Shown one piece after another: positions 44,692 through 53,282 of a stretch of 64,000 nt of DNA. This DNA is from Chitinophagaceae bacterium (GTDB lineage: Bacteria > Bacteroidota > Bacteroidia > Chitinophagales > Chitinophagaceae): positions 310,001 to 374,000 of the forward strand of contig JAMLHK010000004.1 of the NCBI GenBank assembly GCA_023957155.1, in the 5' to 3' direction. The notes beneath the pieces were generated by a model. It ran no database searches and had not been told where the DNA came from. It worked only from the letters and a program-made list of their open reading frames with translations. Each line of letters opens with the position of its first letter. Positions within the stretch are counted from its first letter, which is position 1. Both the position numbers and the translations under genes were made by a program.

Positions 44692-45477
44692 CTATATGCC
44701 TAACATACGTTTTAGGTTTCCATATCGCAGCAGGTCCTTCGTCTTTTCGCCGGCTTCATTTTCCCTCAGCGATTCAATGCGCAGTAAGCCGGAACAATAA
44801 TCCAGGATCGGGGATTGTGTACCGAAACAAAATTTATCTGTACCAAACCGTGTAAATAAATCTGCCCAGTCTGTTATATTCCTGCCTGAGGTATCCATTA
44901 ATATAGCTGCCTTTTTGAAAAGGGCGCTGTCCTGCTGATTAAGCGCTGTGCTGTTGGCTACATTCACGATCATATACTTTGCATCCGGCACTTCCTTTAC
45001 TATCGGCACAATATCTCTCAGTGTCCATTCTTTTTCAACATCCAGCCACGAGCTGGTACGGCCATCTACCATTCTCAGTGAAAAAACAACAGGTAATCCC
45101 TTATCACGGCACATCTTTACCAGCTCTATACAAGACGGATTCATAATATCATACCTGTGGTATACAGGGTACAACCGGACACCTTTATATCCATACCGGG
45201 TAACACAGGTGTTAAAATCATCCCGCCAGCCACCATACACCGGGTTGATTACAGCAAAAGGAATAAACCTTTCTTTATAGATCCTTTTACTGTTGATCCA
45301 CTCCCATAACTCGTTGTTGGCATGCTGGGTGTTTTTATAAAAAATACCATTGAGGTTACTGATTACTGAAATATCCGTTCCAAACTCCTTCATCCTGCCC
45401 AGGAGCGCCTCAGGTGTGTTGTACTCCAATCGCCTGAAAGGCCAGTGACCTACATAAGCATTACTGTCAATTAACAT
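44692..45477 (-). CDS. Amidohydrolase_2-like protein lacking metal ligands
   Basis: A 261-residue cytoplasmic TIM-barrel protein. The amidohydrolase fold is recognisable (MKEFGTDISVISNLNGIFYKN; FIPFAVINPVYGGW), but the usual IDxHxH opening is IDSNAYVGHWPF, and the distal acidic motif (normally FGSDxP) reads FGTQSP. HxH and the final Asp are therefore both missing, so it is unlikely to bind the canonical metal centre. It overlaps its active-looking paralog (45467-46405) by 11 bases; the two may form a heterodimer. Confidence 0.8.
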   Translation of the reverse strand: MLIDSNAYVGHWPFRRLEYNTPEALLGRMKEFGTDISVISNLNGIFYKNTQHANNELWEWINSKRIYKERFIPFAVINPVYGGWRDDFNTCVTRYGYKGVRLYPVYHRYDIMNPSCIELVKMCRDKGLPVVFSLRMVDGRTSSWLDVEKEWTLRDIVPIVKEVPDAKYMIVNVANSTALNQQDSALFKKAAILMDTSGRNITDWADLFTRFGTDKFCFGTQSPILDYCSGLLRIESLRENEAGEKTKDLLRYGNLKRMLGI

Positions 45478-46405
45478 CTCTGCCTCCTTTTTTCAACCGT
45501 TTACTGATATTCTCAAAAAAGATTTTCTTTCGCTGTGCTTCTGTGAGCTTTGCCGAAAATATCTGGCCCACTCCCTGGTAAAAGCTGTAATCACATCCAA
45601 AAACCAGCCGGTCTTCACCAATATATTGCATGGCAAAATCAATCATACCGGCTTCGTTATTGCTTCCCGATAACTCAACAAACACATTGGGCACATCTTT
45701 CAGCACTTTGCAGGCATACTCCCAGTCAATACCTCCTCCAATATGTGCGTACTGGAACATGGCTTCAGGATAGCGCCTGGCAACGTCTGCAAAATCTTCC
45801 GGCAGGGAAATATTTTTGGGTTCGTTCGGGTTAAGGATCACCCTGGAATGCCCGATAGCGGAGTGCATCATGATATTCCAGTTGAGGTCAATGCACTTTT
45901 CAATAATGGGATAATACAAAGGATCATTGATCTTTACCTGGTTGTATAACTCCCCCAGCCCGATCATGCCGGCATCATGGCAGCGGTCTATTTCCTGCAG
46001 CGAGGCCTGCCGGTATACAGGGTTGAGTATTACCGTTCCTATAAAGCGGTCGGGATGCTCCTTCATGCACTTTATTACAAAATCATTCCTTGGACTGAAA
46101 TCATCAGGCGTTCCTTCCGTATGCGGTCTGATAAAATCAGAGATCATTAATTTTTCAATCCCCAATCTATCTGCAAAATCCAGATTCACTTCCGGCTTAT
46201 AGCCGCTTTCATCCACATGAGCATGAGTGTCAATCTTGCGGTATTTCAATACCTCCCGCATGAAGTCTTTTGTTTGCGCTGCGGTGTCGGAAGCCATTTC
46301 CTCCTTACGGGTCAATCCCATCAGGCGGCTGCCCAGCATCAACCCCGCACCTGAGGTAACCGTATTGGTCACAAATTTTCGACGATTGATCTTCAACATA
46401 TACAT
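45467..46405 (-). CDS. Exported amidohydrolase family protein
   Basis: A 312-residue paralog with a twin-arginine-like signal (INRRKFVTNTVTSGAGLMLG). The metal motif HxH is intact (KIDTHAHVDES), as are MHSAIGHS, YAHIGGG and FGCDYSF, so it is likely catalytic. It overlaps the upstream 506-aa gene by one base (TAATG) and the downstream paralog by 11 bases, indicating coupled translation. The TIM-barrel amidohydrolases of this group act on C-N or C-O bonds of lactones, amides or decarboxylation substrates. Confidence 0.85.
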   Translation of the reverse strand: MYMLKINRRKFVTNTVTSGAGLMLGSRLMGLTRKEEMASDTAAQTKDFMREVLKYRKIDTHAHVDESGYKPEVNLDFADRLGIEKLMISDFIRPHTEGTPDDFSPRNDFVIKCMKEHPDRFIGTVILNPVYRQASLQEIDRCHDAGMIGLGELYNQVKINDPLYYPIIEKCIDLNWNIMMHSAIGHSRVILNPNEPKNISLPEDFADVARRYPEAMFQYAHIGGGIDWEYACKVLKDVPNVFVELSGSNNEAGMIDFAMQYIGEDRLVFGCDYSFYQGVGQIFSAKLTEAQRKKIFFENISKRLKKGGRDVN

Positions 46406-47925
46406 TATTTATTCAAATCAGCAAAAGGGAGTTCTACTAAATCTGATAAAAAAGAAAGATTTTGAATTGATCTTGTTGAATCACTCTTTGAGCTGCGACC
46501 CAATAACCCGGGGTAATGCCGGGAGATAAACGGCTTTATCCTGTCATCCTTCTTTTGCGACAACTCAAAAAGATTCCTGAAAATCTTGTTCAACGTGGGA
46601 TGAAATGCGCCCCAAACCGGGTATCCCCCATCGGCCATGGATATGCTCAGTCCGTACGGAGGATATCCTGCAAACCGCCTCCCGGTTTCGTTGGCTGCAT
46701 AGGCTACCCTGTACCAGCCATTATCCCCGCTCCAAAAATTGGAGAATAAAGGAGAACTCATATCTCCGTTCCATATTTTATCCACTACCTGGTTTGCGTA
46801 GGCATGGCGAAGCGCTACAGGATCAAAATCCGGGTTGTCATAACCCCAAACCGCTTTTATGTTTTCCCCATTCCTTACGAATGTTTCCAAAGCAGGAACT
46901 AATCTCCTTGCATGGCTGATATCCCATCCTGCGTTGGGCGCTATATAACTACTGTCCCATTTTACCTGTGTTTTCATTTCCCATTTCCCATCGCTGCTTT
47001 CTTCCCAGCCCACCGGGCTTAGGTCACCCGTATAACCGGCATACCGGTTATCAAAATAGTACCTCCAAAATCCTTTGTCTACCTCAGCCCTCATTCCTTT
47101 CTGTGCTTTGCTGAGAAAAGTTCTCGCCAGGAATAAATCGAATATCTTTTTAATGCCCTCCTTTTTATTTTGCAAATCTTCAAAAGCCTTTTTTCCATCT
47201 TCTGCTACCGGCCGAACTCCGGACCGGTATAATTCAGACAGGTCAGAAAGCGCCGTCAGATACCAAAGATCTACATCTGTAAAAAAATATCCTGATCTCC
47301 CTTCTTTAAGATCACCCGAAGTAATATGAAGCCTTTTATTAACAGAAGAGAAATAGCCCGTCGTAAACCAGCGATTCAGGTGCATCGCCATGGTATGAAA
47401 AGCGTTAGTAAGAAAGGCCTTTTCTGCTGTTGTTCGTTGACGGGAAGGAATATTTTCAGACACGTTGGTAGCCAACGCCCCCAATAATCCCAAAAACTGT
47501 GAACTACAAAGCGTCACTTCCTTTCCAAGTAAACCATAGTCAGTACATATACTTCCGCCGGAGCAGATCCAACCCGTACTATTATCAGCTTCCGAAACAG
47601 GTTTTAACAGCGAAAAAACGGGACTCAACAAGTCAACCAACTCAGCAATTTGCCAGGTATCCTTACATCTCCGCGTCATCTCCACAAACGACTGCAAGCC
47701 TCCGATCTGAACGTCATATAAAACATAAACATCACCATCCTGAAATAACCTTCTCTTAATTTCCGAAGCAAAATAATCCCGGTAATAGCTATTCCATGCA
47801 TAGAGCACTTCATCGTGTATATTACCTCGTTTTGAAAAATCAAATTTATCCTGCGATGAAGCAGGTTGAATACATACAGATAAAAGCGCCGCGAAAGCTA
47901 AAATATAAATTGCCCGTTTACTCAT
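46405..47925 (-). CDS. Exported protein of unknown function (506 aa)
   Basis: I do not recognise the family. There is a signal peptide (MSKRAIYILAFAALLSVCIQPASSQ). The body is mostly helical with paired aromatic and acidic motifs (EVLYAWNSYYRDYFASEI, GYFFTDVDLWYLTALSDL, NGENIKAVWGYDNPDF, NGWYRVAYA), a pattern seen in alpha/alpha-toroid glycosidases and lyases; a single-domain toroid of about 450 residues would fit. No catalytic residues could be assigned. It starts the amidohydrolase pair by translational coupling, so it probably acts on the same substrate. Confidence 0.7.
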   Translation of the reverse strand: MSKRAIYILAFAALLSVCIQPASSQDKFDFSKRGNIHDEVLYAWNSYYRDYFASEIKRRLFQDGDVYVLYDVQIGGLQSFVEMTRRCKDTWQIAELVDLLSPVFSLLKPVSEADNSTGWICSGGSICTDYGLLGKEVTLCSSQFLGLLGALATNVSENIPSRQRTTAEKAFLTNAFHTMAMHLNRWFTTGYFSSVNKRLHITSGDLKEGRSGYFFTDVDLWYLTALSDLSELYRSGVRPVAEDGKKAFEDLQNKKEGIKKIFDLFLARTFLSKAQKGMRAEVDKGFWRYYFDNRYAGYTGDLSPVGWEESSDGKWEMKTQVKWDSSYIAPNAGWDISHARRLVPALETFVRNGENIKAVWGYDNPDFDPVALRHAYANQVVDKIWNGDMSSPLFSNFWSGDNGWYRVAYAANETGRRFAGYPPYGLSISMADGGYPVWGAFHPTLNKIFRNLFELSQKKDDRIKPFISRHYPGLLGRSSKSDSTRSIQNLSFLSDLVELPFADLNK

Positions 47926-47961
47926 TTTTCCGTTTTTACCTTCGATAATTAATTTTCAGCG

Positions 47962-48858
47962 TCATGCTTTTCCAGGCAACCCCTCTATTATGTCGCGGGA
48001 CGTTACGGAATATTGCCCAAACATTTCAAAAAACAAAACAGCCCCTTCCGTCTGGCTTAATGATGCCTGTGTGTACCTCGATTCCATCCCGGTTGTACAA
48101 TCACGGACCAGGATCGTTTGATATCCCCGGTCGTTACACATCTGAAGCATCCCATAATCCCTGGTGATAACGCAGGCATTCGTGTTGAAACCGGCATAAA
48201 GCAGAAAAAGAATTCCCTTCGCTTTGCAATAACGGTGCAGCTCTTCACCGGTAGCTATTACGGCTTCTTTACCCACCGGAACTATTTTTGGATGAAAAGT
48301 GAGTGGCGGAAGGCTTTGCCGTTCTGCTTCCCTCGGCTCTTCCGGACGGCGGTATGACTGGTAAGGCCCGCTTAAATTCCTGAATGCCGCCGGGGGCCAG
48401 GTATCGTGCTTTGTATTCCTTTCGGATGCCGGCACTAAGTTCACCCAATTAGGGTGCAGCTTTGCCACCGGGGGCGAAGGCGCATGAATAACCTGCAAGC
48501 CGGATCTCCGGCAGGCGGCTATCAGAGGTACCAGGTTGTTGTTGATGATCGCTTCGGTACGTGCTTCTGTATCTTTAATATAGTGCCGCTGCCAAACATC
48601 CACTAAAACAAGCGCAGCCTGCTCTACAGGAATATGCCAGTTGAGGGTGGCGTAATCCGTATTGGTTTCAAGCCACTCTACTCCGGGGTCCACATGCCAC
48701 CGGTAATAGCGCGGATGTACCGAAAGCATACCGGCCGGCGGTAGGGCTTCTGTTCCGGCAAACAGGGAAGAAGCGTTACCCAATCCGAGGAATGCGCCAA
48801 TGCTTCCGGCTGTCCCTTTCTTTAAAAACGCACGTCTTGATTTATCTGTGGCTTTCAT
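47962..48858 (-). CDS. Exported isochorismatase-family cysteine hydrolase
   Basis: A 298-residue protein with a twin-arginine-like signal (SRRAFLKKGTAGSIGAFLGLG). The isochorismatase fold has the catalytic Asp in ALVLVDVWQ, and the catalytic Cys in GFNTNACVITRDYGM. The Lys of the triad was not located with certainty. Family members hydrolyse amides or vinyl ethers; an exported one is unusual, and it could deamidate a substrate before uptake. It is followed by an unknown exported protein and preceded by nagB-like. Confidence 0.82.
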   Translation of the reverse strand: MKATDKSRRAFLKKGTAGSIGAFLGLGNASSLFAGTEALPPAGMLSVHPRYYRWHVDPGVEWLETNTDYATLNWHIPVEQAALVLVDVWQRHYIKDTEARTEAIINNNLVPLIAACRRSGLQVIHAPSPPVAKLHPNWVNLVPASERNTKHDTWPPAAFRNLSGPYQSYRRPEEPREAERQSLPPLTFHPKIVPVGKEAVIATGEELHRYCKAKGILFLLYAGFNTNACVITRDYGMLQMCNDRGYQTILVRDCTTGMESRYTQASLSQTEGAVLFFEMFGQYSVTSRDIIEGLPGKA

Positions 48859-48939
48859 GATTTTAATCTATTAGCTAAATGTAATACATCTGGTTTGGTA
48901 GCATCTATCACATCAAACACATAGCGCGAATAACATATC

Positions 48940-49737
48940 CTACACCATACCGGCTGATCTTATATCACTTTCTTCGAACCCGGCGCTGTATTTATCCAGA
49001 TAAAGGGTAGCATTATCGTGTTTTCTCAGGCTTGTAGAAGGGTAACGGGGACTGATCTCGCTGTTGAGCGTATGATATACAGCCTGCGACTTGGTCGGTC
49101 CCGGCACTACACAACAGATATAACCTGCACTTAACAGCGCCGGTATGGTAAGGGTTATCGCAGTCAAAGGAACATCTTCTATGGTTTCAAAACAGCCGTC
49201 ATGCACCTGCTGATGCCTGGAAGCATCCGAGAGATAAACAATTTTTACCCGTTCAGGATCATCAAAATCAGCTATATGCGGATCATTGAACGCAATATGC
49301 GTATTTTCACCGATCCCCATGCAAACGATATCTACAGGATACTGAATAAGCAGTTTGCTATACCTGCCGCATTCCTTTTCGGGATCTACTGCATTCCCGT
49401 TTATATAAAATACCTGGTTGAAAGGAACCTTTTCAAAGAGGCGTTCTTTAAGAAACACACCAAAATGTTGTGATGCATTTTCATGCAGCCCGATATATTC
49501 ATCCATGTGAAAAGCATTAACCCTTGTCCAGTCTATCCCTTCGGCGACCGACAAGGCAGCCAGAAATTCATTTTGAGAAGGAGCCGCAGCAAAAATCATA
49601 TTCACCGTATCCTGTTGCAATAACAGTTCCCGCAGCTTCTCCGCTACTTCAGCAGCAGCATACTTTCCCATTGCCGAACGGGAATCGTATACTCTAACTT
49701 TCAGCTTTTCTACCGTTAATTCTTTTATATCCGTCAT
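48940..49737 (-). CDS. NagB-like glucosamine-6-phosphate deaminase, variant active site
   Basis: A 265-residue sugar-phosphate isomerase of the GlcN6P deaminase family. The catalytic base Asp is in FHMDEYIG. The central motif reads GIGENTHIAFNDP, whereas the E. coli enzyme has GVGNDGHIAFNEP; this corresponds to D141N, G142T and E148D, with H143 kept. Such variants belong to the AgaI/NagB-II-like subgroup or to non-canonical paralogs. It follows the NagA-like gene by 10 bases, giving the expected deacetylase-deaminase pair that feeds fructose-6-phosphate. The preferred sugar cannot be given. Confidence 0.83.
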   Translation of the reverse strand: MTDIKELTVEKLKVRVYDSRSAMGKYAAAEVAEKLRELLLQQDTVNMIFAAAPSQNEFLAALSVAEGIDWTRVNAFHMDEYIGLHENASQHFGVFLKERLFEKVPFNQVFYINGNAVDPEKECGRYSKLLIQYPVDIVCMGIGENTHIAFNDPHIADFDDPERVKIVYLSDASRHQQVHDGCFETIEDVPLTAITLTIPALLSAGYICCVVPGPTKSQAVYHTLNSEISPRYPSTSLRKHDNATLYLDKYSAGFEESDIRSAGMV

Positions 49738-49747
49738 GACCTAATAT

Positions 49748-50893
49748 TTAGTTACCGAAAACGACCTTCCCTCCTTTAATCACTTTTTGCACATGAACGG
49801 ATGTTCCCTGCAGGGTGAAGATTACATGATCATCCCCGATGTTGTTTATCCCCTTACCACAGGCATGGAGAAAGCGGGTAATATTTGACGATGCCATCTG
49901 CCATGCTGCTCCTAAATCACACAGTTGATGTTCGAGCAGTGTTTCAATATTTTCAAGAATGGATTTGGCAGCCCCGGCCAACACTCCCCCTCCTCCTTTA
50001 ACCGATAAACGTTTGTTTTTCTCTAACACCACATATCCCCCGATATGGCTCCGGTACTCCCCGGGCTCCATTCCTGCAAAGCAGGTGGCATCACTTACGA
50101 TCATGGCAGCATCAGCCTTTACTTTTTGTACCACTTTGATAAAAGAATCGGGAATATGTATGCCATCTGCAATAATGCAGGCGTACAAATCATCTTCAGC
50201 CAATTGGTCCCATATTAAATTCGGATGCCGCTGAACCATCAGGGGGATGCCGTTTCCTAAATGAGTAGACATCCGGGCGCCGGCTTTTACTGCATTTCTG
50301 ATTTGAGCTGTATCCGCGAGAGAATGTCCTATGGAAACAATCACACCGGAGCGCACACATTGCTTAATAAACTCCGGTGCACCTTCCCACTCCGGGGCCA
50401 GCGTAATAATTTTTATTCTCCCCCCTGCTGCTTCCTGAAATTTGTTGAATAATTCCCAGTCCGGAGGTTTGATGAATGCTTCGTTATGAGCCCCCCTGGC
50501 ACCCGGCTGTGGGGAGATAAAGGGACCTTCGAGATGTATGCCCCCGATACAGGCATTCACCAACGGATCTTTCTCACAGGCAGAAGCGATGGTGCGCATG
50601 ATGGCAAGGATCTCTTCATCTGAATTGGTAATAACCGTGGGGAAAAAAGTGGTAACCCCTTCACTTAACAAATACCGGGTAGTGTTAACCAGGTCTTCAA
50701 CAGATACAGATGAAATATTAAAATCTATACCCCGGATACCGTTGATCTGAAGATCTATCAGTCCGGGCCCGATAAACACGGAATCTTCTCCCGTATTTGC
50801 TTTGTTTATGGATACGCGGTTATGATCACCGAATGTGACCGTTTCCCTGTCTCCCGTTATACAGTTCTTACAAACAATTGAACTCCTTTCCAT
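49748..50893 (-). CDS. nagA: N-acetylglucosamine-6-phosphate deacetylase-like protein
   Basis: A 381-residue cytoplasmic amidohydrolase. Conserved features: GLIDLQINGIRGIDF, the metal-binding Glu in GGIHLEGPFISPQPGARGAHN, His in IGHSLADTAQI and MSTHLGNG, and the catalytic Asp in IVSDATCF. It would remove the acetyl group from a 6-phosphorylated N-acetyl-hexosamine. No sugar kinase or phosphotransferase sits in the locus, so phosphorylation must occur elsewhere, or the substrate is not a phosphate. It is 25 bases after the symporter gene. Confidence 0.88.
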   Translation of the reverse strand: MERSSIVCKNCITGDRETVTFGDHNRVSINKANTGEDSVFIGPGLIDLQINGIRGIDFNISSVSVEDLVNTTRYLLSEGVTTFFPTVITNSDEEILAIMRTIASACEKDPLVNACIGGIHLEGPFISPQPGARGAHNEAFIKPPDWELFNKFQEAAGGRIKIITLAPEWEGAPEFIKQCVRSGVIVSIGHSLADTAQIRNAVKAGARMSTHLGNGIPLMVQRHPNLIWDQLAEDDLYACIIADGIHIPDSFIKVVQKVKADAAMIVSDATCFAGMEPGEYRSHIGGYVVLEKNKRLSVKGGGGVLAGAAKSILENIETLLEHQLCDLGAAWQMASSNITRFLHACGKGINNIGDDHVIFTLQGTSVHVQKVIKGGKVVFGN

Positions 50894-50918
50894 CTTTATA
50901 ATAGAATGATTTTAATAA

Positions 50919-52394
50919 CTAATGTGCCGATGTCGGTTTTTTAAGCGCGGTTAGCAGGTTAGTCACTTTTTCAGGTGCAGTTTTAGAAATCAGGCCAACA
51001 CCGATATAAATTACCGCAGCTACCATAGTAGGCAATCCCACTTCTAATGCCAGGCTGTTGAGCGTAATATTTTTTGTAATGGCAAAAGTGAGTAACCCCG
51101 CTGCTATAGAAATAATGGCCGTCTTTGGCCCGCACGACTTAAATGCAGGGAGAAGTCCAAACAATAACGGAAGAGCGGTTGGCCCCAATAATGCGCCAAA
51201 CCAGTTAACAATTAAACCCAGTACTCCGCCAAAGCGTTCATAGTTTATAGCGATAACGAGCGTTGCAAGCGTAAAAATAAAAGTCGTGATACGGGCCGTT
51301 CTGAGCGGGTGTTTATCGCGCTCAAATCTTTTGGACACTACGGGAAGAATATCACGGGTAATCACCGCAGCTATAGTATTTACATCTGACGAAGTCATTC
51401 CCATTGTAGCAGCAAACAGAGAGGCAATGACCAGACCAATCATGCCCTGTGGCAATATTTCAAGCATCAGGTGTCCGTAGGAGGTACTCGGATCTTCGAG
51501 GCCCGGAAGGATAAGAGGAGCCGCCCACATCGGAAAAAATAAGATCAGCGGCCAGATAAGGTACAGGAAACCCGACAGCCAGGCTGCTTTGGATGCCTCT
51601 CTTTCAGAAGGAGAGGAGATATATCTCGTGGCAAGGCTCCAGCTTCCGCCGTTATAACTTAAAAAATACAGGAAAAACATCACGGCAACAAAAGCCGCTG
51701 AATAAGGATCGTTAAACAACTGGCTATGCTCCGGAGGCAACTGTTCCCATATACCCACAATAGAATGCGTGCCGCCAAACCGTTCAACTACCAGGACAAA
51801 CATCACGATACTTCCCAGTACCTGAACCACAAATTGTATCACATCGGTTATGATAACACCCCACAATCCTCCAAAAGTTACATAGAGAAGCGTAACTACT
51901 CCCGAAATCAATATGCCGGTAATCATCGGTATGCCCCCCACCACATTTAACAACACTCCTATTGCAGCCCATTTGGCACCGACATCAAATACTTTTAAGA
52001 TCACCCCGCTCCAGGCCATGATTTGCTGGGTGGTAAGATCATAGCGCGTTTTAAGATACTCAAGGGGTGACTGTATCATAAAGTTTTTCCGGAGGCGAAC
52101 CCAGTAAACGGGAAATACTTTAGCGCTGGCCATAATAACAAACCCTACAGGGAAAGCCCACCACATATACATAGTAAATCCGTGTGTATAGGCTACAGCA
52201 GCGTAAGCTACAAATACCGCACCGCTGTGGCCGGATACATGGTGCGAGATGCCGGCCAGCCACCAGGGTAATTTTCCGCCGGCAACAAAATAATCATCCG
52301 CGTTTTTGCTTCTGAAGTAAGACCATACGCCTACCAGCAGCATGCTTAAGAAAAAGAGAATGATAACAAAAACGTCCAGCCCGTTTAAATTCAT
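50919..52394 (-). CDS. Sodium:solute symporter (SSS family)
   Basis: A 491-residue inner-membrane transporter of the SSS/SSF family with about thirteen hydrophobic helices. The family signature region SLFAATMGMTSSDVNTIAAVITRDI and the first-helix motif SKNADDYFVAGGKLPWWLAG are clear. SSS members couple sodium to uptake of sugars, sialic acids, amino acids or vitamins. It is the first gene of the long minus-strand locus, and probably imports the product of the exported hydrolases. No SusCD pair is present. Confidence 0.92.
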   Translation of the reverse strand: MNLNGLDVFVIILFFLSMLLVGVWSYFRSKNADDYFVAGGKLPWWLAGISHHVSGHSGAVFVAYAAVAYTHGFTMYMWWAFPVGFVIMASAKVFPVYWVRLRKNFMIQSPLEYLKTRYDLTTQQIMAWSGVILKVFDVGAKWAAIGVLLNVVGGIPMITGILISGVVTLLYVTFGGLWGVIITDVIQFVVQVLGSIVMFVLVVERFGGTHSIVGIWEQLPPEHSQLFNDPYSAAFVAVMFFLYFLSYNGGSWSLATRYISSPSEREASKAAWLSGFLYLIWPLILFFPMWAAPLILPGLEDPSTSYGHLMLEILPQGMIGLVIASLFAATMGMTSSDVNTIAAVITRDILPVVSKRFERDKHPLRTARITTFIFTLATLVIAINYERFGGVLGLIVNWFGALLGPTALPLLFGLLPAFKSCGPKTAIISIAAGLLTFAITKNITLNSLALEVGLPTMVAAVIYIGVGLISKTAPEKVTNLLTALKKPTSAH

Positions 52395-52675
52395 ACAGCA
52401 ATTTTTTAGTTATTCGTATGATGCAGATGATTTGAAATACCCGTGATTCATTACCGTGTACCAAACTTATTCTAAAATACCAATAAAAAGCTACTTAAAC
52501 GCACAGACATCGGCAATTTGCCTATTACAACGTTTGAAATTGTTTTCGGAGCGATTAATTAATGATGAGCTTGCAGGGTATCTTCACATTGATCTTCCTT
52601 TTATCATGGTCCGCTTTTTTTCCCCGGAGTCTATGCTTTGGCTCATGTTGGAGACCCGGCGCAATATAGTATGAT
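52395..52675. other. Upstream region of the symporter locus
   Basis: 281 non-coding bases. A minus-strand TAAGTTTG (52469-52462) fits the -7 consensus about 70 bases before the symporter start, but no proper -33 is seen. An AT-rich 72-codon ORF here was judged spurious. Confidence 0.35.
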
Positions 52676-53282
52676 CCGGTCTGACGCTGTTGCGTGCCGA
52701 CCGGAAAGGCTGCGGTCAGCACCGCAGGTCAGACCGCAGTCCTTTATCCAATACAAAAAAGTACAAGTGCAATATAATGGCTACCACTAATCGAAAATAT
52801 TATCTCATTACTCTTCCCGGTCTGACGCTGTCGCGTGCCGACCGGGAAGGCTGCGGTCGGTACCGCAGGTCAGACCGCAGTCCTTAACCCGGTACAAAAA
52901 AGTACAAGTGCAATATAATAGCTACCACTAATCGAAAATATTATCTCATTACCTTTCCCGGTCTGACGCTGTCGCGTGCCGACCGGGAAGGCTGCGGTCG
53001 GCACCGCAGGTCAGACCGCAGTCCTTAACCCGGTACAAAAAAATACAAGTGCAATATAATGGCTACCACTAATCGAAAATATTATCTTATTATCCTTTCC
53101 GGTCTGACGCTGTCGCGTGCCGACCGGAAAGGCTGCGGTCGGCACCGCAGGCCAGACCGCAGTCCTTTATCCAATACAAAAAAGTACAAGTGCAATATAA
53201 TAGCTACCACTAACCGAAAATATTATCTTATTACTCTTCCCGGTCTGACGCTATCGCGTGCCGACCGGGAAGGCTGCGGCAC
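52676..53282. repeat. Tandem array of 141-bp structured repeats
   Basis: Four full units of exactly 141 bases start at 52678, 52819, 52960 and 53101; a fifth (53242) is cut after about 40 bases. Each unit has two hairpins. The first is CTTCCCGGTC / GACCGGGAAG enclosing TG-ACGC-loop-GCGT-GCC, with the outer stem reaching into the previous unit. The second is CTGCGGT-CGGC-ACCGCAG. An AT-rich 65-base remainder follows. In copy 4 (and on the right arm of copy 1) a C-G pair of the first stem is T-A instead, a compensatory change; loop bases vary between copies while stems hold. Units 1 and 4 share a spacer type (TTTATCCAATAC), 2 and 3 another (TTAACCCGGTAC). Confidence 0.9.

Noticed and set aside
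52456-52674. 72-codon plus-strand ORF upstream of the repeat array
   Set aside because: No recognisable domain, no ribosome binding context, and it ends just at the array; composition is that of a random AT-rich spacer.
52676-53282. CRISPR array
   Set aside because: Units are 141 bases and nearly identical throughout; there are no unique spacers and no cas genes nearby.
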